NCBI RefSeq assembly: GCF_012273655.1
Contig: NZ_JAAWWP010000018.1
Location: 89,323 to 153,322, forward strand
Length of the DNA: 64,000 nt
Direction of reading: 5' to 3'
From: Streptomyces physcomitrii
GTDB lineage: Bacteria; Actinomycetota; Actinomycetes; Streptomycetales; Streptomycetaceae
Below, piece by piece: positions 35,558-43,994 of the stretch. Within the stretch, counting starts at the first letter, position 1. Each line of letters begins with the position of its first letter. The notes below the pieces were generated by a model that did no database searches, had not been told where the DNA came from, and was given only the letters and a program-made list of their open reading frames with translations. Both the position numbers and the translations under genes were made by a program.

Positions 35558-36367
35558 CTACGACTTCTTGCCGGAGTCGCCCTTCTCGCCCTCGCCCTTG
35601 TCGCTCTTCTCGTCCTTGTCGCTCTTCTCGCCGGAGCCGGAGTCCGCGCCGGACCCCGCGTCCGCACCGGAGTTGGCCTTCTCCACGGCCGCGACGGCCT
35701 CCTTGGCGGCGGCCTGGGCGTCCTTCACCAGATCCTCCGCGCTCGGGGACTTGTCGCCCGCGAGACCGGCACCGTTGTAGTCGACCGTGACCACGACATT
35801 CGCCGTACGGGCCACCACGGTCTGCTGCTTGAAGGTGCCTTCCTTCTTCTTCAGTTCGTAGCTGACGGTCGACGCCTCGTCCCCGGTGCCCGCCACCGGC
35901 TGGGTCTTGACGCCCTTCGCCTCCTGGGTGGCCTCGGCGCCCGCGACCTGCTTCTGGAAGTAGGCGTGCGCGAGCTTGTCGCCGGTACCGCGGGTCTGGT
36001 CGGAGTCGAAGCGCAGCAGCGAGACATTGAGCCAGCGGAACTGCGAGCCCTTCACGCCCTTGTTGTCGAGGCTGGTCCAGGCGCAGGTGCCGCGCGTGGC
36101 GTTGTCCTCGGACTTGCCCGCCTTGCCCGACTCGTCGTCGGTCTCCGGGACCAGGTCCTTCAGCGTCTTCTTCTCGAAGACCTCGCAGGGGTCGGGCAGG
36201 TCCGCGAAGCGCGCCTTCGCGACGGACGGGCTGGCCGAGGGGGTGGCGCTGCCCTTCTTGTCCTCATCCGAGCCGGAGTCGTCCGAGGAGCAGCCGGAGG
36301 CCACGAGGATCACCGGGACGGCCGCCACGGCGAGGAGGCGGGAGAGTCGCTGTGCAGATCGGTGCAT
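35558..36367 (-). CDS. DUF3558-type lipoprotein
   Basis: The product has 269 aa. A lipoprotein signal peptide ends in the lipobox LVASGC (Cys26). The DUF3558 core follows: ADLPDPCEVFEKKTLKDLVP, a second Cys in GTCAW, and a C-terminal ...TVVARTANVVVTVDYNGAGL. The last 50 residues are a Ser/Gly/Asp/Lys-rich repeat of GEKSDK type. It is exported and lipid-anchored, of unknown function. It is followed on the same strand by a similar, longer lipoprotein gene upstream, a tandem pair. Confidence 0.88.
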   Translation of the reverse strand: MHRSAQRLSRLLAVAAVPVILVASGCSSDDSGSDEDKKGSATPSASPSVAKARFADLPDPCEVFEKKTLKDLVPETDDESGKAGKSEDNATRGTCAWTSLDNKGVKGSQFRWLNVSLLRFDSDQTRGTGDKLAHAYFQKQVAGAEATQEAKGVKTQPVAGTGDEASTVSYELKKKEGTFKQQTVVARTANVVVTVDYNGAGLAGDKSPSAEDLVKDAQAAAKEAVAAVEKANSGADAGSGADSGSGEKSDKDEKSDKGEGEKGDSGKKS

Positions 36368-36480
36368 GGTTCCTTCACTCTTCACGTTCGCTCGACGGGG
36401 CCACGGTACGCGGAGCCGGACGGTCGGGGCGGGGCCCCGGACCTGGCCGACACCCCACGACAAAGCGGACCAAAGGGACT

Positions 36481-37521
36481 TCAGTCGTCCAGCTTGTCGG
36501 CGAGCCGACTCGCCAGTCCCCTTGCCCTGTCCTGCATTTCCTTGCTGTCGGGCGCCACCGCGGCACCCACCGCCTGATCCTCGTACTGGATCGTCACGAT
36601 GACGTTGGACGTGCGGAACACCACAGTCACGGTGCGGTTCGGCGAGGAGGACTCCCCGAGCTTGTCGTCGAGGAAGGCGGAGTCACCGAGGTCGTCCAGG
36701 GCACGGGAGGGCAGGTCCTCACCGGTACCGCTCCCGCTCTCCTCGGGGTCCGGGCTCTCCTCGTCCGCGGGGCTCTTCTTGCCGGAGGGGCTCTTCCCGT
36801 CGGACGGGCTCTTCCCGTCGGACGGACGCCCCTCACCGGACGGGGACTTCTCGTCGGCCAGGGCCCGGTCGCCCGAAGCGGTCGAAGCGCCCGAAGCGGT
36901 CCCGTCGGCCGTCGAGGACGCGTCCGCGGCGCTCCCGAACAGGCTCCGCGCCGCGCCGCGCGCCCCCCGCTCCGAGGAGCGCGCCTCCTCGCCGCCCGCG
37001 CCCTTGCCGCCCTCGTCCTCGGTCTCGGCGCCCTTGCCGCCGTCCCCGGCGTCCCCGGACCCCGAGGGCCGCACCGGCGAGATCCCGGCGGCGGTGGCCT
37101 TCTTCGCGTACACGTCCTCGGCGCGGGTGGCGTCGCTCACCGCGGGGTCGTAGGAGACCACCCGCTCGAAGCCGACCGACAGATGCTGGGTGGCCTCGGT
37201 CGACTCCGCCTTCCAGCTGCACCCCACCCGCCGGTCGGTGTTGTACGTGGCCAGGGCCGTACCCGCGTAGGCGCGCTCGCGCTGGATCTCGTCCGGGATG
37301 GACTTGAGGCCCCCCAGCAGCGAGTCCAGCGCGTCCTGGCCGACCGCGCCGCAGGCCTCCGGCAGCGTGCGGTACTTCCCCGGCTGCGCGGCCTTCGTGG
37401 GGGAACCGGGACTGCCCGCCTTGCCGTCGTCCGCGCCCTCTTCGCCGGAACCGCCGGTGCAGGCGGCCAGGACAAGGGCGAGCAGCGCGATGGCACCCGC
37501 TGCACTCTTCCGCCGCTGCAC
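36481..37521 (-). CDS. DUF3558-like lipoprotein with a low-complexity insert
   Basis: The product has 346 aa. The lipobox is LVLAAC (Cys21). The conserved parts read RTLPEACGAVGQDALDSLLGG, GCSWKAES and VVFRTSNVIVTIQYEDQAVG, paralogous to the following lipoprotein. A roughly 130-residue Ser/Gly/Asp/Glu insert with repeats of SPSDGKSPSDGKSPSGKKSP type separates the halves. It is probably anchored on the outer face of the membrane. The 113-bp gap between the two suggests one transcript. Confidence 0.87.
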   Translation of the reverse strand: MQRRKSAAGAIALLALVLAACTGGSGEEGADDGKAGSPGSPTKAAQPGKYRTLPEACGAVGQDALDSLLGGLKSIPDEIQRERAYAGTALATYNTDRRVGCSWKAESTEATQHLSVGFERVVSYDPAVSDATRAEDVYAKKATAAGISPVRPSGSGDAGDGGKGAETEDEGGKGAGGEEARSSERGARGAARSLFGSAADASSTADGTASGASTASGDRALADEKSPSGEGRPSDGKSPSDGKSPSGKKSPADEESPDPEESGSGTGEDLPSRALDDLGDSAFLDDKLGESSSPNRTVTVVFRTSNVIVTIQYEDQAVGAAVAPDSKEMQDRARGLASRLADKLDD

Positions 37522-37736
37522 CGCGGTGACCCCTCTCGACGTACTCGGACCTGCTTATTGGCTTGCCGCCCCCCGGCGGACAGTGAACACAATGTCTATC
37601 GCACGCGCTGCCGTACCGCTGATTCGCTGTCCTGTTCGACCGGATCGGGACGGTTATCTGCCCGCGAGGCGCGCGAGGATTTCAGCTGTATGTACGTTCT
37701 GCCGCACTTCGGTGGAACCACGGGGGAATGAGGACT

Positions 37737-38930
37737 ATGCCGTACACAGAGGTTCCGGGGGCGAAGGTACCCATCCGGATCTGGACCGACCCGGCCTCCA
37801 TCGAGGGCGCGGCGCTCCAGCAGCTCCAGAACGTCGCCACCCTGCCATGGATCAAGGGCCTGGCCGTGATGCCCGACGTCCACTACGGCAAGGGCGCGAC
37901 CGTCGGCTCCGTGATCGCCATGCGCGACGCGGTCTGCCCGGCGGCGGTCGGCGTCGACATCGGCTGCGGCATGTCCGCGGTGCGCACCTCGCTCACCGCG
38001 AACGACCTCCCCGGCGACCTGTCCCGGCTACGGAACAGGATCGAGCAGGCCATCCCGGTGGGCCGCGGCATGCACGACTCCCCCGTGGACCCGGGCCGCC
38101 TGCACGGCTTCCCGACCGCGGGCTGGGACGACTTCTGGGCACGCTTCGACGGGGTCGCGGACGCGGTGAAGTTCCGCGCGGAGCGGGCAGGGAAGCAGAT
38201 GGGGACTTTGGGCGGAGGCAACCACTTTGTCGAAGTTTGTCTGGATTCGGAGGGCGCGGTCTGGCTGATGCTGCACTCCGGTTCCCGCAACATCGGCAAG
38301 GAGCTCGCGGAGCACCACATCGGCATCGCGCAGAAGCTGCCGCACAACCAGGGCCTGGTCGACCGGGACCTGGCGGTCTTCGTGGCGGACACCCCGCAGA
38401 TGGCCGCCTACCGGGGCGACCTCTTCTGGGCGCAGGAGTACGCGAAGCACAACCGCGCGATCATGATGGGCCTGCTCAAGGACGTGGTCCGCAAGGAGTT
38501 CAAGAAGGCCAAGCCGCTCTTCGGCGAGGAGATCAGCTGCCATCACAACTACGTCTCCGAGGAGCGCTACGAGGGGATGGACCTGCTGGTCACCCGCAAG
38601 GGCGCGATCCGGGCGGGCTCCGGTGAGTACGGGATCATCCCGGGTTCGATGGGCACCGGCTCGTACATCGTGCGGGGCCTCGGCAACGCGGACTCCTTCA
38701 ACTCGGCCTCGCACGGCGCCGGCCGCCGGATGAGCCGCAACGCGGCGAAGCAGCGCTTCACGGCGAAGGATCTGGAGGACCAGACGAAGGGCGTGGAGTG
38801 CCGCAAGGACTCCGGCGTCGTCGACGAGATCCCGGGTGCCTACAAGCCGATCGAGCAGGTCATCGACCAGCAGCAGGACCTGGTCGAGGTGGTGGCCAAG
38901 CTCAAGCAGGTGGTGTGCGTGAAGGGCTGA
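37737..38930 (+). CDS. rtcB: RtcB RNA ligase
   Basis: The product has 397 aa from ATG 37737; an in-frame ATG at 37728 touches the GGGGGA box directly and is less likely. RtcB landmarks: VGVDIGCGM (Mn2+-binding Cys), GTLGGGNHFVEV, HSGSRNIG, the GMP-binding GSMGTGSYIV, and SHGAGRRMSR with the guanylylated His. The enzyme joins 2',3'-cyclic phosphate or 3'-phosphate to 5'-OH RNA ends with GTP, in RNA repair or tRNA healing. It is monocistronic and divergent from the lipoproteins. Confidence 0.95.
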   Translation: MPYTEVPGAKVPIRIWTDPASIEGAALQQLQNVATLPWIKGLAVMPDVHYGKGATVGSVIAMRDAVCPAAVGVDIGCGMSAVRTSLTANDLPGDLSRLRNRIEQAIPVGRGMHDSPVDPGRLHGFPTAGWDDFWARFDGVADAVKFRAERAGKQMGTLGGGNHFVEVCLDSEGAVWLMLHSGSRNIGKELAEHHIGIAQKLPHNQGLVDRDLAVFVADTPQMAAYRGDLFWAQEYAKHNRAIMMGLLKDVVRKEFKKAKPLFGEEISCHHNYVSEERYEGMDLLVTRKGAIRAGSGEYGIIPGSMGTGSYIVRGLGNADSFNSASHGAGRRMSRNAAKQRFTAKDLEDQTKGVECRKDSGVVDEIPGAYKPIEQVIDQQQDLVEVVAKLKQVVCVKG

Positions 38931-39127
38931 GCGCACCGCTCGGCACAGTGAGCGGGCCAGCGGGCCACGCGGCGTATGCGGAGGGCGGGACGGCGGGTTG
39001 CTGCCGGCCCGCCCTCCGCGCTGTCCGCCGCCCCGCCGCGGCCGCGACCAGGCAGTTCCCGCCCGCGTCACCGCCCGGGTGCCGGGCCGCCGCCGCGTTG
39101 TCAGTGGGGCCGCTTACAGTCACCGGC

Positions 39128-40132
39128 ATGGCGATGCTTCCCAACCCGCTCCCGAAGCTGGCCGACGACCCCACCGGTCGCGGTCTCGGCCTCGAACTGC
39201 CGCCCGGCGGCCTGGTCTCCGACACGGCGGACGGCCCCTGGCCCGAGCCCCTGCTGTGGTGCTCCACCGCGCCCGCGCGCGCGGGCGACTGGTCGGCCCT
39301 GCTGCCCGCCCGCCGTACGGCAGGCCTGCATCCGGTACTGCTCGGCGCCGACCGGCCCGAAGTCGACCCGGCCGCCTGGGAGTTGATGCCGGAGCTGGCG
39401 AGCTACCCCGGCGACCACGACGCCGAGGACGTCCTCGCGGGCTTCTGGGAGGAGTACGCGGAGGACGAACTCTCCGAGGCCCACGGCCAGTCGTCCTCGG
39501 ACAACCGGACGCCGGGCGTGCTCTCCCGGGTCAAGTCCCTTTTCACCCCGTCCTTTTCGGACGCGCCCCCGGCCGCTGCCGGGACCTCCGACTCCATAGG
39601 CTCCGAAGGCTCCGGCACCTCCGCGGCCGACTCCGGGCCGGACTCCTCCGGGCCGGACTCCGAGGACCAGGATCCCGCCTCCGGCTTCGACTGGCCCGGG
39701 CTCGCGCCCGCCGGGCGGGAGGAGGAGGACCCCGAGGTGCGGGCCGCCGCGATAGCCGACCTGGTGGCGGGCGGGAACCAGCTGCTGCCGCACTCCCGCC
39801 TCGGCCTGGTGCCCGCCCGCCGCAGCGCCGACATCCCGGCCGCCATCGGCTGGTCGGGCCCGGTCAACCACGAGAACGACGTGGCGCGCCTGTGCGCCGT
39901 GCTCCGCTCCTGGGAGGACCGCTTCGGCATACGGGTCGTGGCGCTCGGCTTCGACATCATGGTGGTCTCGGTCGCCGCCCCCCCGGCCACCCTCGCCGAG
40001 GCGGAGCAACTCGCCGCCGAGCACTTCGCGTTCTGCCCGGACAACCTCCAGCAGGGGGACCACACCGACCTGCGCGCCTACGCGAAGAAGGAACTCCTCG
40101 GTCAGCACTTCTGGACCTTCTGGTGGGACTGA
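39128..40132 (+). CDS. DUF4253 protein
   Basis: The product has 334 aa. The C-terminal DUF4253 domain starts PARRSADIPAAIGWSGPVNHENDVARL and ends in the typical ELLGQHFWTFWWD. The middle (about residues 125-200) is an acidic Ser/Gly/Asp linker. There is no signal peptide. The function of DUF4253 is unknown; members often sit near toxin-immunity or regulatory genes, but none is seen here. Confidence 0.88.
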   Translation: MAMLPNPLPKLADDPTGRGLGLELPPGGLVSDTADGPWPEPLLWCSTAPARAGDWSALLPARRTAGLHPVLLGADRPEVDPAAWELMPELASYPGDHDAEDVLAGFWEEYAEDELSEAHGQSSSDNRTPGVLSRVKSLFTPSFSDAPPAAAGTSDSIGSEGSGTSAADSGPDSSGPDSEDQDPASGFDWPGLAPAGREEEDPEVRAAAIADLVAGGNQLLPHSRLGLVPARRSADIPAAIGWSGPVNHENDVARLCAVLRSWEDRFGIRVVALGFDIMVVSVAAPPATLAEAEQLAAEHFAFCPDNLQQGDHTDLRAYAKKELLGQHFWTFWWD

Positions 40133-40205
40133 GCAGGGGACGGGGCGTGGCAGGCGGTCTGCCAATCGCCTAGCAGCTCACTGCGACTGCGCGAGGACAG
40201 GTCCG

Positions 40206-40904
40206 CTACGGCAGAAGTTCACGGGTCAAGGTGAAGGCGGCCGTTGCAGTGGACAGGAGAGCGTTGATCCTTCCGAGGACTCGGGAGGTTGCGTCAGCGT
40301 CCTGCACTTCAACGGCCGAGGCCAGATCTTCGGCGTACTCACGCGCCCGTACCGCCTCGTCGGACGTCGCGGTATCCGCGTCCGCACGCAGAGCGTCGAT
40401 GAGACGCCGGTAAGGGATCTCGGGTGCATGCGCATGATGGCCATAGCCGCCATGGGCCACAGCGTGGGGGCTGTTGACGACCGCCATGAAGACGCCCCCT
40501 TGAGAAGTGATGTGCACTTCCTCGCCTCCTCCCCTCCAGATGAACCGCCTCTGGTACTCAGTCCAGCCTCTGCGCGTCACGCCGTACCCGCCGAAGTGCC
40601 ACCCCTTGACCCTGATCAGGTCGTGCTTGAGCGGCTCGGCCAGAACGCGCATGACGTCCCCCCGGTTCCACCCCCGCTCGGCGAAGTAGTCCGTCATCAC
40701 CACGCGAGTACCCGGGTGCGCAGCCCGTCTGCAGATCTCACGGAACGCCTGCCCCTGGCACCTCTCCACCTGCTCCGGGGGCAGCAGCGGCTCCGGCAGC
40801 CCCCATCGGTGTACGACTCTTCGAGTCCCTACGAACAGTCCGTAGATCGCCCAACAGAGCAAGCCGATCACCACAACGTGCTCGGTTGTCAGCTCCACGC
40901 CCAT
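40206..40904 (-). CDS. membrane-anchored hypothetical protein
   Basis: The product has 232 aa with a good GGGGGAGG ribosome binding site. One N-terminal membrane helix (VVVIGLLCWAIYGLFVGT) is followed by a cytoplasmic part that may contain a winged-helix-like element (TDYFAERGWNRGDVMRVLAEPLKHDLIRVKGW). After a His/Gly-rich turn (HGGYGHHAHAPEIP) comes a helical C-terminus (DEAVRAREYAEDLASAVEVQDADATSR). I do not recognise a family. Codon GC is lower than in neighbours, so it may be acquired. A palindrome, TCACTTCAAGTGA, lies about 100 bp upstream. Confidence 0.78.
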   Translation of the reverse strand: MGVELTTEHVVVIGLLCWAIYGLFVGTRRVVHRWGLPEPLLPPEQVERCQGQAFREICRRAAHPGTRVVMTDYFAERGWNRGDVMRVLAEPLKHDLIRVKGWHFGGYGVTRRGWTEYQRRFIWRGGGEEVHITSQGGVFMAVVNSPHAVAHGGYGHHAHAPEIPYRRLIDALRADADTATSDEAVRAREYAEDLASAVEVQDADATSRVLGRINALLSTATAAFTLTRELLP

Positions 40905-41001
40905 CGGCCTCCCCCGGTTGGCAACTCAGCACAGCCTGAAGCGAGTTGGCGCGCCGTGGGGTGATTCCCCCCACACGGGCAATTGACACTTTTGGCCTCG
41001 T

Positions 41002-41014
41002 TCACTTCAAGTGA
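41002..41014. promoter_or_regulatory. palindrome TCACTTCAAGTGA
   Basis: This perfect 13-bp palindrome lies about 98 bp upstream of the hypothetical gene and 115 bp downstream of the beta-lactamase-like gene. The minus-strand sequence TTGAAG inside it could be a -35 box. It resembles an operator. Confidence 0.45.
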
Positions 41015-41128
41015 CGGCGTTTGTCCGTCGGTTCTGACAGAGAGACACCGCCTGCGGGATCACGGATGTGCGTGAGAGATGACGTCGCGTGGGAGGGCTC
41101 GGACCGGGACCGCGGGGACCGCGACCGC

Positions 41129-42457
41129 TCAGACCAGGACCTCGGCCAGCAGGGCCGCCGTTTCGGCGAGGAGCGCGTCATCGGGCTCCTCGCCGGGCTC
41201 TGCCCCCCGGGTGAGGCAGGCCAGGAGCAGCGGGGTGCCCTCGGGTGTCCAGACGATCCCGACGTCGTGGCCGGTGCCGTAGGGACCGCCGCCCGTGGTG
41301 TCCGCGAGCAGCCAGCCCGCGGGCAGTCCCGCGCGAAAGCGCGCGGGGCCCGCGGTGTGCTGCCGCATCCAGCCGGTGAGGAGGCAGGAGTCCGCCGTGC
41401 CGAGCGCGTCCCCGACCGTCAGATGGGCGTAGGTGCGCGCGATCGCGTACGGGGTGGTGGTGTCCGTACGCCGGTCCGGCTCGGCCGAGTTGAGTTCCGG
41501 CTCCCAGCGGTCGAGGCGGGTCACCCGGTCCCCGACCGACCGGGCGAAGCGGGTGAGCGCCCCCGGCCCGCCGAGCCGACGGAGCAGCAGGTTCCCGGCG
41601 GTACGGTCCCCGTGCCGCACCGCCGCCTCGCACAGCGCGGCGAGGGACAGGCCCCGCCCGAGGTGCTCCGCGGCGCCGGTGACCGGGGAGCCCGGCAGAA
41701 GGTCGGCGCGGGAGTACCGGACAAGTTCGGCGAGGGCGCGGGCGTCCGCGGGGCGGGCGGCGTCGGCCGGGCGGTCGGCGGCGCGGTTGTCCTGGTGGCC
41801 GGTGGCACGGTCGGTGGCGCGGGCCTCCGCACCGCCGGTGGTGCGGGCGCTCTCCGAGATGGTGGCGCGGTCGCCGTCGCGGAGGAGGGCGGCGGCCGCG
41901 AGGGGGGCGAACAGGCCGGAGAGGGGGAAGAGTTCGCCGGCGCGGTAGCGCACGGTGCGGCCGGTCGCCAGGTTCCGGCCGAATACTCCGAGGGTCGTCC
42001 CGTGGGCGCGTTCCAGGACGCGCAGCCGGTCCACGGTGCCGCGCGGTGCCGCCTCCCCGGGGCTCGCGGTCTCCCTGCCCGGTGTGCCCTTGCCGGGTAC
42101 GCCACCGCCGACCCGGCCCGTGGCCGCGGCGGCCACCGCACAGGCGGTGCCGCTCATGGTCACCGCGGCCAGCGCCGCGGCCCCGGCACCGGCCGCGAGC
42201 ACCGAGCGGCGTCCCGGCCCCGATCGCACCGCGAGGGTGTTGCCGCACCCTGATCCGGACCGGAGGCAGTCCAGCCGCCGACCGGCGTGGGACGACTCGG
42301 GCTCCGGCTCACGCTGAGCGGCGGTCAACTCCGCGTCCGGGTAACGAGTTTCCGCCCCGGGCTCCGTATCCGGAAGCGTTTCCGGAGCTGGGTCGGGTTC
42401 CGGCTCGGCGTCGGACGGTTCGGGCTGTGGCCGCTGCTGGTCCAGCGGTTTCGGCAT
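41129..42457 (-). CDS. inactivated class A beta-lactamase homologue
   Basis: The product has 442 aa. An 80-residue Pro/Glu-rich cytoplasmic N-terminus precedes a Tat-like signal anchor (GRRSVLAAGAGAAALAAVT). The rest follows Streptomyces class A beta-lactamases closely (CEAAVRHGDRTAGNLLL, DRWEPELNSAEP, TDTTTPYAIARTY). Catalytic positions are lost: the SxxK site reads SGLFA with Gly181 for Ser70 and Ala184 for Lys73, SDN is GDR (283-285), and KTG is TTG (386-388). Only Glu319 (Glu166) remains. A 45-residue insert also sits at about 203-248. It cannot hydrolyse beta-lactams in the usual way and may bind ligand or peptidoglycan. The ATG start has a strong GGGAGAGAG site, so the long N-terminus is probably real. 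Confidence 0.88.
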   Translation of the reverse strand: MPKPLDQQRPQPEPSDAEPEPDPAPETLPDTEPGAETRYPDAELTAAQREPEPESSHAGRRLDCLRSGSGCGNTLAVRSGPGRRSVLAAGAGAAALAAVTMSGTACAVAAAATGRVGGGVPGKGTPGRETASPGEAAPRGTVDRLRVLERAHGTTLGVFGRNLATGRTVRYRAGELFPLSGLFAPLAAAALLRDGDRATISESARTTGGAEARATDRATGHQDNRAADRPADAARPADARALAELVRYSRADLLPGSPVTGAAEHLGRGLSLAALCEAAVRHGDRTAGNLLLRRLGGPGALTRFARSVGDRVTRLDRWEPELNSAEPDRRTDTTTPYAIARTYAHLTVGDALGTADSCLLTGWMRQHTAGPARFRAGLPAGWLLADTTGGGPYGTGHDVGIVWTPEGTPLLLACLTRGAEPGEEPDDALLAETAALLAEVLV

Positions 42458-43994
42458 GGCTCTCTCCCATGGTGCTCACGGGTCCCACCCCGCGAGGGCG
42501 CACCTCGTGTGCGGTCCCTGCCCAGGAGGACACCGCTGTACTTGCCACGGTTCCCGCACCTCGGTGGCGGGAACCGGCACCGTCGCGGAGCTTCCGTACC
42601 GCGCCGATGGGAACGCCAACTCGGTCAGATACTGGGCGAGTTCAGATAGGCACGGCTGCACTCTCGGCACGTTCGTCGGTGCGGCGCGGCCTGGTGGGAG
42701 TGCCTTTGCCCCGCCTCCGGGGCCAGCCTTGGTGGACCCGTGCCGCAGCAGACGCCCCCCGGCCCGCAGGCGGCCTCTGGCGGTTCCGCCGCCGTGGCGA
42801 TGGCCGACGGTGCTCGGTGATCTGGTGCGCGGGATGGTCTCGCCCCAAGTCGGCGACGTTCAGGGCCAGTCGGGGGCTCAGGGGTTTCCGGGGGCCCAGG
42901 GATCCAGCGGAGGGCCGGGCGGCGCCTGGTGACCGCCGGGCCGGGCGGGGCGCGGGTCCGCGTGGCTGTGCGCCCACCCGCCCCGGAGTCAGCCGGAGGC
43001 GGATGAGCGCCTGGTTGCGAGCCGGTCAGGCTCAGCGTGCCGAGCCCGTCCGGGCGAAAGCCCATTCGTCGTCGAACAACACCGAATCCCCTCCGTATTC
43101 TGTCTTTCTGTTTCCCCATCACGCCGACGGCTCGGCGTGAACTCACACCACCCGACGGTACGCCGGAATCAATCGTCCGGGACAGCGGCGAGGTGACTTC
43201 TTGGTGCATTCCATACGCCCCGGCGTACCGAATGGCCGATTTGTTTCACAGGTCACGTACGTACGCACCCCGGCGCCTCGCCCGCGCGATGAACGGAAAG
43301 CACCGGGCCGCCGATCCGGTTTTTTTCACTGACCGGTCAGTAACCCGAAGGGGCATACGCGGGCGGGGGCCGGAGAACCCGAGGACGCGATCGGCATCCG
43401 CCCGGCCACCGCTCGGCCGCCCTCGGTCTTCCGCTCAACACCCGCCCCGAACTGGGGAGAAGAGCCGAGCCGGCGGCGCCCTCGGGGTCCCGCCCCACAC
43501 CCCCGTCCGCACACCGGCACCCCGAGATCACCGGACACCGCACCTCTCCCCCGCCTGTCCACTTCCGGACAATCACTGTCGGAAAACGCTTGCCCGATCG
43601 CTTCGGCCCTTACGGTATCCACGGCGTGAAATCACTCTCCGTACGGCTTGTTCGCATCGGCGCGGGGAGTAATTCGCCTGCGCGCCCGCCGAGTCGGCGC
43701 CGGAAGAGTGCGCGCAGGAGACGCCCGTACCTCCGCCGCGTAAATTCGGTGTTTCACCGAGTCGGCACAGAAGTCCGCGTTCGGTGACCGACGTATTGCG
43801 ATGACGTCACCGCGGTCTCCGGGCCGACCAGGACGGCGGGTCCGGAGCGGGCGGTGCAGGTGCCGGCCCACCGTCCGTTCACCCGCCGCGGATACCCTGT
43901 GCCGGTTCCGCCGCGCGCGGCCCCGTACGACCGGCTTGTGCCCGGCCGCGGAGCGCCGGTGCGCGCAGATCGCGGCACGGAGACGGGGGAGAAC
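42458..43994. other. 1.5-kb region without recognisable genes
   Basis: None of the open frames on either strand has a protein-like composition or known motif. Parts at 43060-43340 and 43560-43790 have lower GC than coding DNA, typical of regulatory or decaying DNA. It contains one operator-like palindrome (43328-43341) and must hold the promoters of the divergent beta-lactamase-like and kinase genes. An unrecognised small RNA is possible. Confidence 0.5.
43328..43341. promoter_or_regulatory. palindrome ACTGACCGGTCAGT (TetR-type operator)
   Basis: This perfect 14-bp palindrome with the GACCGGTC core often seen in TetR-family operators is preceded by a run of six T. No TetR gene lies nearby, so it may mark a lost gene or a trans-acting regulator. 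Confidence 0.6.

Noticed and set aside
42863..42932. Seven Gly-X-Y triplets suggesting a collagen-like protein
   Set aside because: The frame before them is not protein-like and the run is short; such triplets arise easily in GC-rich DNA.
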